Assembly: GCF_008725655.1 (NCBI RefSeq)
Contig: NZ_VYXP01000004.1
Span: 175,346-239,345, forward strand
Reading direction: 5' to 3'
Length of the DNA stretch: 64,000 bases
Source: Marinihelvus fidelis
GTDB taxonomy: Bacteria > Pseudomonadota > Gammaproteobacteria > Xanthomonadales > SZUA-36
Shown here piece after piece: positions 14,862 to 23,871 of this stretch. Made by a program: the position numbers and the translations under genes. The first letter of the stretch is position 1. Every line of letters begins with the position of its first letter. The notes under the pieces were generated by a model. It did not search any database, was not told the origin of the DNA, and saw nothing but the letters and a program-made list of their open reading frames with translations.

Positions 14862-16415
14862 ATGAAGCCTGATCGACAGTTTCCCGTACTGCCCACACCA
14901 CAGTTCAAACCCAGCAGAAACATTTCATTCGTTACGATCAGGTTCAGCTCCGAACTGGAGCACAACCTTCTGCGGTCCAGCTGTGTGCATGATGAATGCA
15001 ATGAACTCATCATTGTGGACAACAGCGCAAACGTCCATTTTGACCACCTTACGCAAGCGATTATCCACGGCGTAGACAAGGCCCGACACGACCTGGTTGC
15101 CGTGGTCCACGAAGATGTTCACCTGGTCGATGGTTGGCAGCAATGCCTGGAGCAGTCTCTCATGCAACTCGAAGAGTCCGACCCGGACTGGGGGCTTGTG
15201 GGTGCTGTTGGTTGGGACAATCAGAAGCAGGTCAAGGGTCACTGGAGCGACCCGCATCAGTACGGGAACACGTTTGCCGAAAACGCCTCCCCTTTCGCGG
15301 AAGTTGTCCGACTCGACGAGCAAATCCTGATATTCCGGCGTAACTCGGGAGTGGTCTTCGACCCGGACCTGCCAAGCATTCACAACATTGGTCGCGATCT
15401 TTCGGAACAATTGCGGTCGCGGGGACGAAAGACCTACGCAATCAATGCGCCAACCACCCACAAGATGCTGGATGGGAACGGGACCCCAATCCTATCCGCG
15501 GGTGATTCCAGCAAGATCGTGGACAGGGGCTCCCTAACTTACCAGGCCGACCTGGCATGCTCTGATGACTACATTGCCAAGAAGTGGCCACGCTGGGCGC
15601 GCCTCGCGCACGGTGCGCCACCTTCGGCCAGTACGATGGCGGAGCCGGAGATGCGCCCTCCCCTGGTCCTGCTGGCCAGGGGGGGATCGGGTTCACGGTT
15701 GCTCAGCCAATTGGCCCTCGACTGTGGCGTGTTCCTGGGGGAAGACCTTTCGCCCAGCCTGGATACGCGGGAAGTCATCATGCCGTTCTATAGGGCACTG
15801 ATGGAAAAGCATACTTGCTCAGCTGATTGGCAGGCAGCGCAGCGATTCGAGCGGGTCAAGCACGGCGCGCTGGCGGTTCAGGCGGCGGCCGCGCCGGGCG
15901 CGGACTGGGGATTCAAGTTGCCGGAGAGCCTGTTCCTGCTGCTGGAAATTGATGCCGCCTTTCCTTCAGCGCGATACGTTTTCCTGTCCAGGAGCTCATG
16001 GTCAACCTGCGCCAGGCGGACGCACATGACGGCGAGGGTGGACAACCACGTCGGCCGGCTGGCGCTGAAACTGGCCTACGATGCAGCCGGGCGGTCGCGT
16101 GCTCACATACTGACGGATTCGGATCCGGAAAGGATGGCCTACACCACGCTCCACCAGAGAGACCTGGTTCACCGGTTCGCGGCCACTTTGCCGTCATCCC
16201 GTTTTCTACAGCTGTCTTTTGAAGAGGTCGTTACGCAGCCCGAGACCGTCCTGTGCCAAATGGCAGAATGGCTGGGCCGGCCACCCGTGGGACGAAACAT
16301 TATGGACATGGTGAACCCAGACCGTGCCCGGCCGGCCGTGGCCATGTTCAAGGACGAGGAAATTGACGCAATGGAGCGCATTTTATTGCGGAACAGCCAC
16401 CCTGCCCCGCCTTGA
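14862..16415 (+). CDS. glycosyltransferase (StrF-like) / sulfotransferase fusion protein
   Basis: A 517-residue protein with two domains. Residues about 20-235 resemble the StrF-type family 2 glycosyltransferases: NELIIVDNS, the acidic AVVHEDVHLVDGWQQ (the QDVYLPPGW-like motif) and a late HKMLDGNG. Residues about 270-510 resemble sulfotransferases, with a P-loop-like LLARGGSGSRLLSQL at the start, a FLSRSSWSTCARRTHM segment at the position of the 3'-phosphate site, and a terminal FEEVVTQPETVLCQMAEWLG motif. This suggests one protein that both transfers a sugar and sulfates. No polysaccharide cluster is adjacent. ATG 14862 with a GAGAG upstream. Confidence 0.72.
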   Translation: MKPDRQFPVLPTPQFKPSRNISFVTIRFSSELEHNLLRSSCVHDECNELIIVDNSANVHFDHLTQAIIHGVDKARHDLVAVVHEDVHLVDGWQQCLEQSLMQLEESDPDWGLVGAVGWDNQKQVKGHWSDPHQYGNTFAENASPFAEVVRLDEQILIFRRNSGVVFDPDLPSIHNIGRDLSEQLRSRGRKTYAINAPTTHKMLDGNGTPILSAGDSSKIVDRGSLTYQADLACSDDYIAKKWPRWARLAHGAPPSASTMAEPEMRPPLVLLARGGSGSRLLSQLALDCGVFLGEDLSPSLDTREVIMPFYRALMEKHTCSADWQAAQRFERVKHGALAVQAAAAPGADWGFKLPESLFLLLEIDAAFPSARYVFLSRSSWSTCARRTHMTARVDNHVGRLALKLAYDAAGRSRAHILTDSDPERMAYTTLHQRDLVHRFAATLPSSRFLQLSFEEVVTQPETVLCQMAEWLGRPPVGRNIMDMVNPDRARPAVAMFKDEEIDAMERILLRNSHPAPP

Positions 16416-16435
16416 CACGGTAGAATGCCCGCGGC

Positions 16436-16522
16436 GCCCGGGTGGCGAAATTGGTAGACGCAAGGGACTTAAAATCCCTCGGTGGCAACACCGTGCCGGT
16501 TCGAGCCCGGCCCCGGGCACCA
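16436..16522 (+). tRNA. tRNA-Leu (anticodon TAA)
   Basis: An 87-nt tRNA with acceptor GCCCGGG/CCCGGGC, a long class II variable arm, GGTTCGAGCCC T arm and encoded CCA. The anticodon stem GGGAC/ATCCC (G-T and A-T pairs) frames the TAA anticodon. Confidence 0.95.
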
Positions 16523-16774
16523 GTCAATTGGTTCACGGCACCCGTGAGATACAGGTATATGGCTGGGGCGAACAACCCGGCCGCGGCATCCCAGACGGGA
16601 GGCATGTCCAGAGGACTGGTATTCAGCACCAGTAACAGGAGGTATGACCCCGGGAAAACCAGGGCCGGAATTGGCTGACCGCGCAAAGGGGCTGGAACCG
16701 TTTGCTTTCGTACTCGTCGCAGTCACTGGCGAAACATCCTTGAAGATGCCGCCAAGCCTACCTAATCAGGCGTT

Positions 16775-17269
16775 TCATCCGCCGCAGTGTGTAATCACCT
16801 GGTCGCCACGCAGATCGGAGAAGCATTTCAGTACATTGGTGCTGTCCGGTTGGGCGACGTCATAGTAGAGCTGGCCGTCGGCGGTTACGTTGCCTGTGGA
16901 CCGGCTGGCGACTTCGTGCTCCAGGCCGCCACTCCCACCCGGGAACCCTTCCGGGTACACAAAGGTGTAGGACGTTGCGCCCCCGGCGCCGGTACAGACG
17001 TTGATGGTGCTGACACGTGCCTTGGCACCGCTTTCCCAACGCACACTGATGGGGCGAGTCGCCACGCAGCCATTCCCGGCTTCCTTGGCTGCCGTGGTGT
17101 AATCAAGCGTGACCGGAGTTACGCCCCACGCCTCCTCGCCTTCATAGACCGTCGCACCGGAAGGTTCCGAACGAATGGTCAGCTGAGTCTGTGGCGTGCA
17201 GGCGCCAAGCAGCGGCAGCAGCGCGAGCATGATCCATGGGGTGGGCTTTTTGATCGGTACCAAGCTCAC
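16775..17269 (-). CDS. PEGA-like lipoprotein of unknown function
   Basis: A 164-residue predicted lipoprotein. From the GTG at 17269 the N-terminus is a signal peptide with lipobox LLGAC near residue 21. The mature part begins QTQLTIRSEPSGATVYEGEEAWGVTPVTLDY, a PEGA-type repeat that occurs in envelope proteins. It has paired cysteines in CVATRP, NVCTG and LKCFSD. The frame is open further upstream, but the earlier residues would break the signal peptide. No neighbour indicates a function. Confidence 0.65.
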   Translation of the reverse strand: MSLVPIKKPTPWIMLALLPLLGACTPQTQLTIRSEPSGATVYEGEEAWGVTPVTLDYTTAAKEAGNGCVATRPISVRWESGAKARVSTINVCTGAGGATSYTFVYPEGFPGGSGGLEHEVASRSTGNVTADGQLYYDVAQPDSTNVLKCFSDLRGDQVITHCGG

Positions 17270-17425
17270 TCTTTTCTGCTTCCTTGCATGTGTAAGTCGA
17301 CTAAATATACCAACGGAAACCATTTGGAAATCATCTCATCGATATTCCGAATACCGGAACTTGACATCGCCTATCAATGCGTCAAAATTCCAGCCGCGAC
17401 GCTGTGGGGGTCGACGCAGACGTGG

Positions 17426-17465
17426 CAAAACGGGCGTAAGGGTCGCACCCTTGCGCCCGTTTTCT
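17426..17465. terminator. bidirectional terminator
   Basis: A 14-bp stem, ACGGGCGTAAGGGT pairing with ACCCTTGCGCCCGT apart from one wobble position, with a 3-nt loop, flanked by an A-run on the left and TTTTCTTT on the right. It terminates the small minus-strand gene at 17467-17673. Confidence 0.85.
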
Positions 17466-17466
17466 T

Positions 17467-17673
17467 TCAGGGTCGCCGCGACACACGCGGTCGTGTGCTC
17501 GCCAATCGCTCCAGGCGTTGCGGTACACCGACCAGCAACGTCAGTACCAGCCCAGCGGCGGCGCCCAGCCACGGTGAACTGCCAGCGATATAGGCAAACC
17601 ACGCCAAAGGCACCATCCCATAGGGCGAGTACCTGACCAGGAAATGAAACAGGTTGTCGTTACGCTTATCCAT
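17467..17673 (-). CDS. small two-helix membrane protein
   Basis: A 68-residue protein: a charged start MDKRNDNLFHFLVRY, two hydrophobic helices (GMVPLAWFAYIAG and WLGAAAGLVLTLLVGV) and a basic tail RLASTRPRVSRRP. ATG at 17673 and a strong terminator immediately after the stop support a real gene. Family not recognised. Confidence 0.5.
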   Translation of the reverse strand: MDKRNDNLFHFLVRYSPYGMVPLAWFAYIAGSSPWLGAAAGLVLTLLVGVPQRLERLASTRPRVSRRP

Positions 17674-17797
17674 CGTTTTGTTCTGTTAGCCCCCGTGTCG
17701 TTGAACGCATACCGCACATGCTGAACCGGCCGTGAAATCACGGCTTGTCGAATTCAGACAGGGCATTGACGGGCACTGCCCGGTCAAGCGGGAAAAT

Positions 17798-17871
17798 TGG
17801 AGGCCAGGGTCGGAATCGAACCGGCGTACACGGCTTTGCAGGCCGCTGCATAACCACTCTGCCACCTGGCC
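17798..17871 (-). tRNA. tRNA-Cys (anticodon GCA)
   Basis: A 74-nt minus-strand tRNA: acceptor GGCCAGG/CCTGGCC, D arm GGCAGAGTGGTTATGC, anticodon loop CTGCAAA with GCA, GGTTCGATTCC T arm and encoded TCCA end. Confidence 0.95.
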
Positions 17872-18047
17872 ATCAGGGAAGAGTCACCCGGCCGGGAAGC
17901 CGGGAGCGCGGTATTCTACTATCGTGCGCCGGGCATGTCAGCCCCAATGTGTACCATCCAAAAAAGCCTTCACGTAAGAAGCAAGCGTTCCTTGACCCGT
18001 CCCCGTCGGGCGTTGAGAATTCAGGGACCAACTGAGGGGGAATAAAA

Positions 18048-19136
18048 ATGAGCGAACCCATCCTGTCCAGGCCCGTTCGATACGGTATCGAGATTGCGGT
18101 CTACCTGCTCCTGATATTCGGCATCATCGGCTGGTGCCTGCAGATCCTTTCACCGTTCATCAGTTTCCTCATCTGGGGCGTGATCATCGCGGTATCCGTG
18201 CATACCCCTTACCTGAAGATGCGTGCTGCGCTGGGCAACCGCGGCAAGCTGGCCATAACCCTGTTTATCGTCATCGGCCTGGGCATCATCATTGCCCCGG
18301 TCTGGCTGTTTGGTGAATCACTGCTCAGCAGCGCGCAGGATATGCGCGAGCAGTTGCAGAGCGGTCAGGTGGCCATTCCCGCGGCCAATGAGCGGGTCAA
18401 GAACGTTCCAGTGATCGGCGACAAGATTTACACCAACTGGACCGACGCGGCGAGCAACTTTTCCGGCTGGCTGAACGAGCATGGTGAACAGGCGCGAAAG
18501 GTCGCCGATGCTGCCATTCACAAGGTGACCGGCCTGGGGATGACGGTATTGCAGTTTATTGCCGCGACCCTGATCGCCGCACTGTTCCTGGCCAACGCCA
18601 GGTCGTCCGAGGGCGTGGTGAACAAGTTTTTCCACCGGCTTGCCGGCCCAATGGGCGATGAGATGCAAACCCTGGCGGTTTCCACCATTCGTTCAGTGAC
18701 AGTGGGTGTGCTGGGCATTGCCGCCATCCAGGCGTTCCTGGGCGGGTTGGGCATGGTTCTGATGGATGTTCCGGCCGCCGGCTTCCTGGCGTTGCTGATC
18801 CTGGTCGTCGCCGTGGCCCAGCTGCCGCCCTGGCTGGTGCTGTTGCCGGTCATTTTCTACGTGTTCTCCACGCAGGGGAGTTCGGTCGCCACCATTATTT
18901 TCGCTGTCTGGAGCATTATCGTCTCGTTTGCCGACATGGCGCTCAAGCCGATGCTCCTTGGTCGCGGCGTCGAAGCCCCCATGCCCGTGATCCTGCTGGG
19001 CGCCATCGGCGGCCTGATCCATTCCGGAATCGTCGGGCTGTTCATCGGCGCCGTGGTGCTGGCGATCGGCTACAAGCTGGTGGTGGCATGGTTCGATGCC
19101 GGCCGGATTCCGCCGGAAACCGCAGACCGGGAATAA
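18048..19136 (+). CDS. AI-2E/PerM family transporter
   Basis: A 362-residue inner-membrane protein with about eight helices and the architecture of the AI-2E transporter (PerM/UPF0118) family: paired N-terminal helices, a long soluble loop (residues about 95-165), then AATLIAALFLANARSS and VGVLGIAAIQAFLGGLGMVLMDVPAAGFLALL, and a C-terminal GLFIGAVVLAIGYKL. Actual substrate unknown. It begins a string of membrane genes; the next gene starts 5 bp after its stop. Confidence 0.85.
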   Translation: MSEPILSRPVRYGIEIAVYLLLIFGIIGWCLQILSPFISFLIWGVIIAVSVHTPYLKMRAALGNRGKLAITLFIVIGLGIIIAPVWLFGESLLSSAQDMREQLQSGQVAIPAANERVKNVPVIGDKIYTNWTDAASNFSGWLNEHGEQARKVADAAIHKVTGLGMTVLQFIAATLIAALFLANARSSEGVVNKFFHRLAGPMGDEMQTLAVSTIRSVTVGVLGIAAIQAFLGGLGMVLMDVPAAGFLALLILVVAVAQLPPWLVLLPVIFYVFSTQGSSVATIIFAVWSIIVSFADMALKPMLLGRGVEAPMPVILLGAIGGLIHSGIVGLFIGAVVLAIGYKLVVAWFDAGRIPPETADRE

Positions 19137-19140
19137 GGCC

Positions 19141-19596
19141 ATGTTAGCGCCTTTACTACTGGGCAGCCTGATCCTGGTCATCAACATGGTCGTGCAGGTC
19201 TATGCCGTGGTCACCGTGATCGGCATGTACATCCGCCGTATCGGGGATGGCGGCATCAGGCCGGGCATCGGCACCAACTTCCGGGTCGTCAGCGTCATTT
19301 TCGGCGTCCTGTTCCTGGGCCACCTGCTGCAATTCGCGGCCTGGGCCCTGCTGTTCGTCTTTATCGGTGAGTTCCAGGATTTCGAGACGGCGTTCTACCA
19401 TTCTTCGGTGAACTTCACTTCGCTGGGCTACGGCGACATCGTCATGAGTGAACGCTGGCGCCTGCTGGGTGGGCTCGAGGCGGCCAACGGGGTGCTGATG
19501 TTTGGCCTTTCGGCCGGTGCGGTGCTGTCGGTGATGAACCATCTTTTTGTCCAGCGGACCAATCTCGCCGACATCCTTAACAAGGATCACGAATGA
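19141..19596 (+). CDS. K+ channel-like two-helix membrane protein
   Basis: A 151-residue protein with helices at about residues 5-28, 45-80 and 110-130 and the pore sequence SSVNFTSLGYGDI. The T-S-L-G-Y-G-D core is a recognisable potassium selectivity filter (compare T-V-G-Y-G-D). There is no regulatory RCK domain. The ATG at 19141 is preferred to in-frame upstream sequence overlapping the previous gene. Its stop overlaps the start of the outer-membrane factor gene (ATGA), an unusual partner for a channel. Confidence 0.75.
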   Translation: MLAPLLLGSLILVINMVVQVYAVVTVIGMYIRRIGDGGIRPGIGTNFRVVSVIFGVLFLGHLLQFAAWALLFVFIGEFQDFETAFYHSSVNFTSLGYGDIVMSERWRLLGGLEAANGVLMFGLSAGAVLSVMNHLFVQRTNLADILNKDHE

Positions 19597-21122
19597 CCAT
19601 CCGTCAGTCGCTGGCGCGGATCGGGGCCACAATTTCCGCCCTGATGCTGAGCGCCTGTACCCTGGTCGGGCCGAATTTCGAGACACCGCAGGCGCCCACC
19701 CTGCCCGACTGGTCGGTTGACCTCGATAACGGGCTGGACAGTGGCGACGCCGACCTGGCGCGCTGGTGGGAGGTCTTTGAAGACCCATTGTTGAACGAAC
19801 TGGTCGACGACGCACTGGCGGCCAACAATACCCTTGAGATTGCGGCCCTCTCTGTCCTTGAAGCCCGGGCCCAGCTGGGTATTGCCACGGGCTCCCAGTG
19901 GCCGCAGACGCAGGTCGCCGCCGGCCAGAGCACCCTGCTCTCGCCGCCGGAGAATACCGGTGTGACCTCGGCTTACTGGCAACACACGCTGGGCGCGACG
20001 GTCAACTGGGAGATTGATTTCTGGGGCCGTTACCAGCGCGCAATCGAGACCGCGAATGCGGCCTACCTGGGTTCGATCGCCAGCTACCAGCAGGCCCGGG
20101 TGCTGCTGACGGCGGCCGTGGTTGGCGCTTACGCCGCCGTGCGCACGATCGAAGAGCAGCGCAATATCGCGCAGGAAAACCTGGCGCTGCAGCAACGCAG
20201 CTACGATATCGCCAAGGTGCTCTACGATCAGGGTCAGGATTCCGAGCTGGATATGCAACAGGCGCAAACCCTGCTGCTCGCCACCCAGTCCGCCATTCCG
20301 GCCATCGACGCCGACCTGCGCAAGGCGCGCAACGCGTTGTCTTTGCTGCTTGGTGAACTGCCGGGCTCCGTCACCGAGCGGCTGGCCGCCGGCAAGGGTA
20401 TTCCCGTGCTCCCCCAGTCGGTTTCCGTGGGTTTTCCGGCCGACATGCTGCGGCGGCGCCCGGATATGCGCCAGGCGGAACTGACGGCGATGGCGCTGAA
20501 TGCGCAGGTCGGGCTGGCCGAAGCTGACCTGTACCCCAGCTTCAGCCTGGCCGGCTCCATCGGCCTGGCATCGGGCGCGCCGGGCAATGACTCCTTCGGC
20601 GACCTGTTCGATGGCGATGCCTTCAGCTGGTCGATCGGACCGTCCTTCGTCTGGCCCTTCCTGAATTATGGGCGCATCCGCAACAACATCCGTGTCCAGG
20701 ACGCGAGGTTGCAGCAAGCGCTGGTTAACTATGCCGAGACCGCTTTGTCGGCAGCGCGCGAAACCGAGGACGCACTGGCCGACTGGGATGGCAATCTCGA
20801 GCAGGCCGCGATCCTGGTCCAGTCAGTGGCATCGGCTCGCCGGTCCAATGAATTGGCTACGCTGCGCTATGCCGAGGGCTATTCGGACTACCAGCGCGTG
20901 CTCGACGCCCAGCAGGCGCTTTTTTCGCAGCAGCAACGCCTGGTCGCGGCCCAGGGCGCCAGCGTCGGCTCACTGATCGCACTCTACAAGGCACTTGGTG
21001 GCGGCTGGGAAGCGCTGCCGGGTGACCCGGAACTCGATGAAGACACGCGCCGCCAGATGACTGAGCGCACGAACTGGGGGGACCTGGTTGAAGCCCCCGA
21101 CGACGCGGCAACGCAGGAATGA
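19593..21122 (+). CDS. outer-membrane efflux lipoprotein (NodT/TolC-like)
   Basis: A 509-residue outer-membrane factor of the NodT/CusC type. It has a signal peptide with lipobox LMLSAC near residue 22, then TLVGPNFETPQAPTLPDW, ARWWEVFEDPLLNELVDDALAANN, WEIDFWGRY, RRRPDMRQAELTAMALNAQVGLAEADLYPSFSLAG and GLYxxGYSDYQRVL-like segments typical of the family. It would form the outer-membrane channel for the HlyD and DUF2955 proteins that follow. Confidence 0.92.
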   Translation: MTIRQSLARIGATISALMLSACTLVGPNFETPQAPTLPDWSVDLDNGLDSGDADLARWWEVFEDPLLNELVDDALAANNTLEIAALSVLEARAQLGIATGSQWPQTQVAAGQSTLLSPPENTGVTSAYWQHTLGATVNWEIDFWGRYQRAIETANAAYLGSIASYQQARVLLTAAVVGAYAAVRTIEEQRNIAQENLALQQRSYDIAKVLYDQGQDSELDMQQAQTLLLATQSAIPAIDADLRKARNALSLLLGELPGSVTERLAAGKGIPVLPQSVSVGFPADMLRRRPDMRQAELTAMALNAQVGLAEADLYPSFSLAGSIGLASGAPGNDSFGDLFDGDAFSWSIGPSFVWPFLNYGRIRNNIRVQDARLQQALVNYAETALSAARETEDALADWDGNLEQAAILVQSVASARRSNELATLRYAEGYSDYQRVLDAQQALFSQQQRLVAAQGASVGSLIALYKALGGGWEALPGDPELDEDTRRQMTERTNWGDLVEAPDDAATQE

Positions 21123-21126
21123 ACCG

Positions 21127-22260
21127 ATGAACGATGAAGTGAAAGAGCCCGCCGAACAGCCACAAGCCGCAGCGGCGAAACCGAAGAAGGCCCGTGACCC
21201 GGTCAGGCGGGCGACGCTGGTCGTGCTGGTCGTGATCGCCCTGCTGCTGGCCTGGTACCTGCGCGCCGACCGGGTCACCCCCTACACTTCCCAGGCACGC
21301 GTTAATGCCCTGGTTGTGCCAGTCGCTTCTGACGTTGCCGGGCGCGTGACCCGGGTCTTCGTGGGCAACAACCAGTGGGTCAATGCGGGCGACCCGCTGT
21401 TCGAGGTCGATGTTGAGAATTATCGCCTGGCCGTGGAGACCGCGGAAGCGAATTACCAGGCCGCCAGGCAAGCCGTTGGCGCTGCTGAAGCCGCCGTCGA
21501 GGCGGCCAATGCCGGTGTCGCCGCCGCGGTGGCCAACCTGGACAAGGCGCAGAAGGACTACGACCGGACCAAGGCGATCCATGACCAGGACTCAGGGGCG
21601 ATTTCCATGCGCCGCGTGGAACTGGAAGAGGCCTCCCTGGCCATCGCCCGCAGCCAGCTGGATGCCGCCAAGGCGCAGCGTGAACAGGCCATCCAGAACC
21701 TGGGTGATGACGGCGAACGCAATGTTCGGATCCTTCAGGCCAAGGCAGCGCTGGACCAGGCACAGCTAAACCTGTCACGCGCCACCACGAAGGCACCATC
21801 GGACGGCGTGGTCACCGATGTGCGCCTTGATGTCGGTAATTTCGCCGGAGCTGGTGCACCCCAGATGACCTTCGTGTCCACGGAGAACGTCTGGCTGGAA
21901 GCCGAGTTCACTGAGAACAACCTGGGGCATCTGGACCCCGGCGACCCGGTGGCCATCGTTTTTGATGCGATTCCCGGGCGCGTGATCAGCGGTAAGGTGC
22001 GCGAAGTGGGTTACGGTGTGGCAGTCAACAAGGCACCGCTCGGCCAACTACCGACCATTCGCAATGACCCCAACTGGCTGCGCCAGGCGCAGCGATACCC
22101 GGTTCTGGTCGATTTTGAGCGCCCCGCCGACCTGAATCCGACACCGCTCAAGGTCGGCTCCCAGGCTTCCCTGGTGGTTTACACGGACCAGCACCCGATC
22201 ACCAATGGGCTAGGCGCGTTCGTGATTCGAATGGTGTCCTGGCTGACTTATGCCTATTGA
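21127..22260 (+). CDS. HlyD-family periplasmic adaptor (EmrA/AaeA-like)
   Basis: A 377-residue membrane fusion protein: a basic cytoplasmic start, one helix (ATLVVLVVIALLLAWYL at about residues 28-45), a biotinyl-lipoyl half motif NALVVPVASDVAGRVTRVFVGNNQWVNAGDPLFEVD, a long coiled coil (about 100-205), the second half TKAPSDGVVTDVRLDVGNF and a beta-barrel domain. Links inner- and outer-membrane components. It overlaps the next gene by 11 bp. Confidence 0.92.
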   Translation: MNDEVKEPAEQPQAAAAKPKKARDPVRRATLVVLVVIALLLAWYLRADRVTPYTSQARVNALVVPVASDVAGRVTRVFVGNNQWVNAGDPLFEVDVENYRLAVETAEANYQAARQAVGAAEAAVEAANAGVAAAVANLDKAQKDYDRTKAIHDQDSGAISMRRVELEEASLAIARSQLDAAKAQREQAIQNLGDDGERNVRILQAKAALDQAQLNLSRATTKAPSDGVVTDVRLDVGNFAGAGAPQMTFVSTENVWLEAEFTENNLGHLDPGDPVAIVFDAIPGRVISGKVREVGYGVAVNKAPLGQLPTIRNDPNWLRQAQRYPVLVDFERPADLNPTPLKVGSQASLVVYTDQHPITNGLGAFVIRMVSWLTYAY

Positions 22261-23314
22261 AACAGCCCAGGTTGCTGCCACGGCCGGTGCCATGCATCCG
22301 GTCGCGGTCCGACGCATTTACCGCCTCGCGGCGGGCTCCGCCCTGTCACTCGTGGTCAGCCAGGTCATGGGAATTTCATTGCCGTTTGTCGCCCCGGTAC
22401 TGACGTTTCTCCTGCTTGGGTTGCCGGTGCCGGCGCCTGGTCTGAAAAAAGGGCTGGGCTTCGTGATCGCGCTGATTGTGCCGATGCTGGGCGCAACCTT
22501 TATGCTGCCTTTCCTGGAGCACGCACGATGGGCGGGTATCGGGCTTGTCACCCTGGCCCTGTTTTACACGTTTTATTTCACCGCCCGTGGCGGACCGGCG
22601 GTGCTGGGCACCTTCATGACCATTGGTATTACGGTCGTCGTGACCATCGGCTCCGTGAACACGGTCATTCTCATGAACCTGATCCAGGCCTTTGCCGCCA
22701 ATGCGCTGGTCGGCGTGGGTTTCGTGTGGGTGGCTCACTGGCTGTTGCCGGATTTGCCGGGCACCCCGGTACTGCCTAAGCCGCCAAAGGCGGCCCCGGA
22801 TTACAGGAAGGCCGGCAGGAGCGCGATAAGGTCCTTGCTGGTGGTCCTGCCGTTGGTGCTCCTGTTTCTGTTCAGTAGCGCCAGCGCCGCCTATACACCC
22901 GTCATGATCAAGGTTGCGAGTATGGGCCAGCAGGCGACGGTTGAAAGCAGCCGTTCCATTGGCCTGTCGTTGCTGGAATCGACCTGGTGGGGTGGCGTGG
23001 CTGCGATGTTGGCCTGGTGCCTGCTGACCGCATGGCCATCCATCATCATGTTCACGTTACTGACGTTGCTGGCAGGCCTGGTGTTCGGACGGTTCGTGTT
23101 CAGCGGTATTGCCGTTAACCCGGATTTTTCCAAGTGGACGTATGCTTTCGTGACCATGCTGGTGCTGATCGGTCCGGCGGTCACCGACAGCCCGCTGAGC
23201 GACGGCGTCAGTTTCGGCATGCGGCTGTGGCTGTTCATGGTCATCGCGGTCTACGGCACGGTCGCGGTGCGCGTTTTCGATGCCTTTTTCAAACCGGAGA
23301 GTAACGATGACTGA
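22250..23314 (+). CDS. DUF2955 (FUSC-like) inner-membrane protein
   Basis: A 354-residue protein with ten or so hydrophobic helices in two repeats, the pattern of DUF2955/FUSC transporters that partner HlyD proteins (compare AaeB, an aromatic acid exporter). Seen: SLPFVAPVLTFLLLG, FYTFYFTARGGPAVLGTFMTIG and SKWTYAFVTMLVLIGPAVTDSPL. It probably forms the inner-membrane pump of the tripartite system encoded here; substrate not identified. Confidence 0.82.
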   Translation: MPIETAQVAATAGAMHPVAVRRIYRLAAGSALSLVVSQVMGISLPFVAPVLTFLLLGLPVPAPGLKKGLGFVIALIVPMLGATFMLPFLEHARWAGIGLVTLALFYTFYFTARGGPAVLGTFMTIGITVVVTIGSVNTVILMNLIQAFAANALVGVGFVWVAHWLLPDLPGTPVLPKPPKAAPDYRKAGRSAIRSLLVVLPLVLLFLFSSASAAYTPVMIKVASMGQQATVESSRSIGLSLLESTWWGGVAAMLAWCLLTAWPSIIMFTLLTLLAGLVFGRFVFSGIAVNPDFSKWTYAFVTMLVLIGPAVTDSPLSDGVSFGMRLWLFMVIAVYGTVAVRVFDAFFKPESNDD

Positions 23315-23843
23315 AGCCGGCAAGCCGACGGCGCGCGAGCGCCTGGTAGAAGAGTTAAAGAAATATGCCGTGATCAGCCTCTACCTGTGGGTCTGTTTCG
23401 CGGTGATCCTGCTGAACAGGGCGGCAATCCTTGCGGAAGATCATGGCACCCAGGCGCTGCATTACGGCATCGCACTGGTGAAGGCGCTGGTGCTGGGCAA
23501 GTTCATCCTGATCGGCGACATGGTCAACATCGGCCACCGCGCGAATCATCACCCCCTGCTCCACCGGATCATCTGGAAGAGTGTTGCCTTCCTGGTGCTG
23601 CTGTTCGTGTTCAAGGTCCTCGAGGAGATTATCGTCGGCTGGTTTCACCATGAATCGGCGGCCGATTCCGTGGCCGAACTGTTCAGCGAGGCACCGCTCG
23701 ACATCATCGCGCCCATGCTGTTGATGTGGCTGATCCTGGTGCCGATGGTCACCGCGGTCGAGATATACCGCGCCGTGGGCGCTGACCGCTTCAGGGCCTT
23801 CATGATGACGGCCGGGCAACCTGCAGCAAAGGAAGGGGACTGA
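23307..23843 (+). CDS. membrane protein of unknown function in the efflux operon
   Basis: A 178-residue protein with four hydrophobic segments, a charged N-terminus TEAGKPTARERLVEELKKYA and HRANHHPLLHRIIWKSVAFLV, a histidine-rich loop between helices. The ATG at 23307 overlaps the preceding stop region. Conserved position in the operon suggests it supports the efflux complex, but the family has no known activity that I can name. Confidence 0.65.
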   Translation: MTEAGKPTARERLVEELKKYAVISLYLWVCFAVILLNRAAILAEDHGTQALHYGIALVKALVLGKFILIGDMVNIGHRANHHPLLHRIIWKSVAFLVLLFVFKVLEEIIVGWFHHESAADSVAELFSEAPLDIIAPMLLMWLILVPMVTAVEIYRAVGADRFRAFMMTAGQPAAKEGD

Positions 23844-23871
23844 CCCTTCCCAAATTGATGGAAGAACGTAG

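Noticed and set aside
16348-16726. Minus-strand reading frames overlapping tRNA-Leu
   Set aside because: They are antisense translations of the tRNA and its flanks and have no start signals or domain features.
16523-16774. Integrated island at the 3' end of tRNA-Leu
   Set aside because: No integrase gene or direct repeat of the tRNA end was seen downstream; only about 250 bp of non-coding DNA before ordinary genes.
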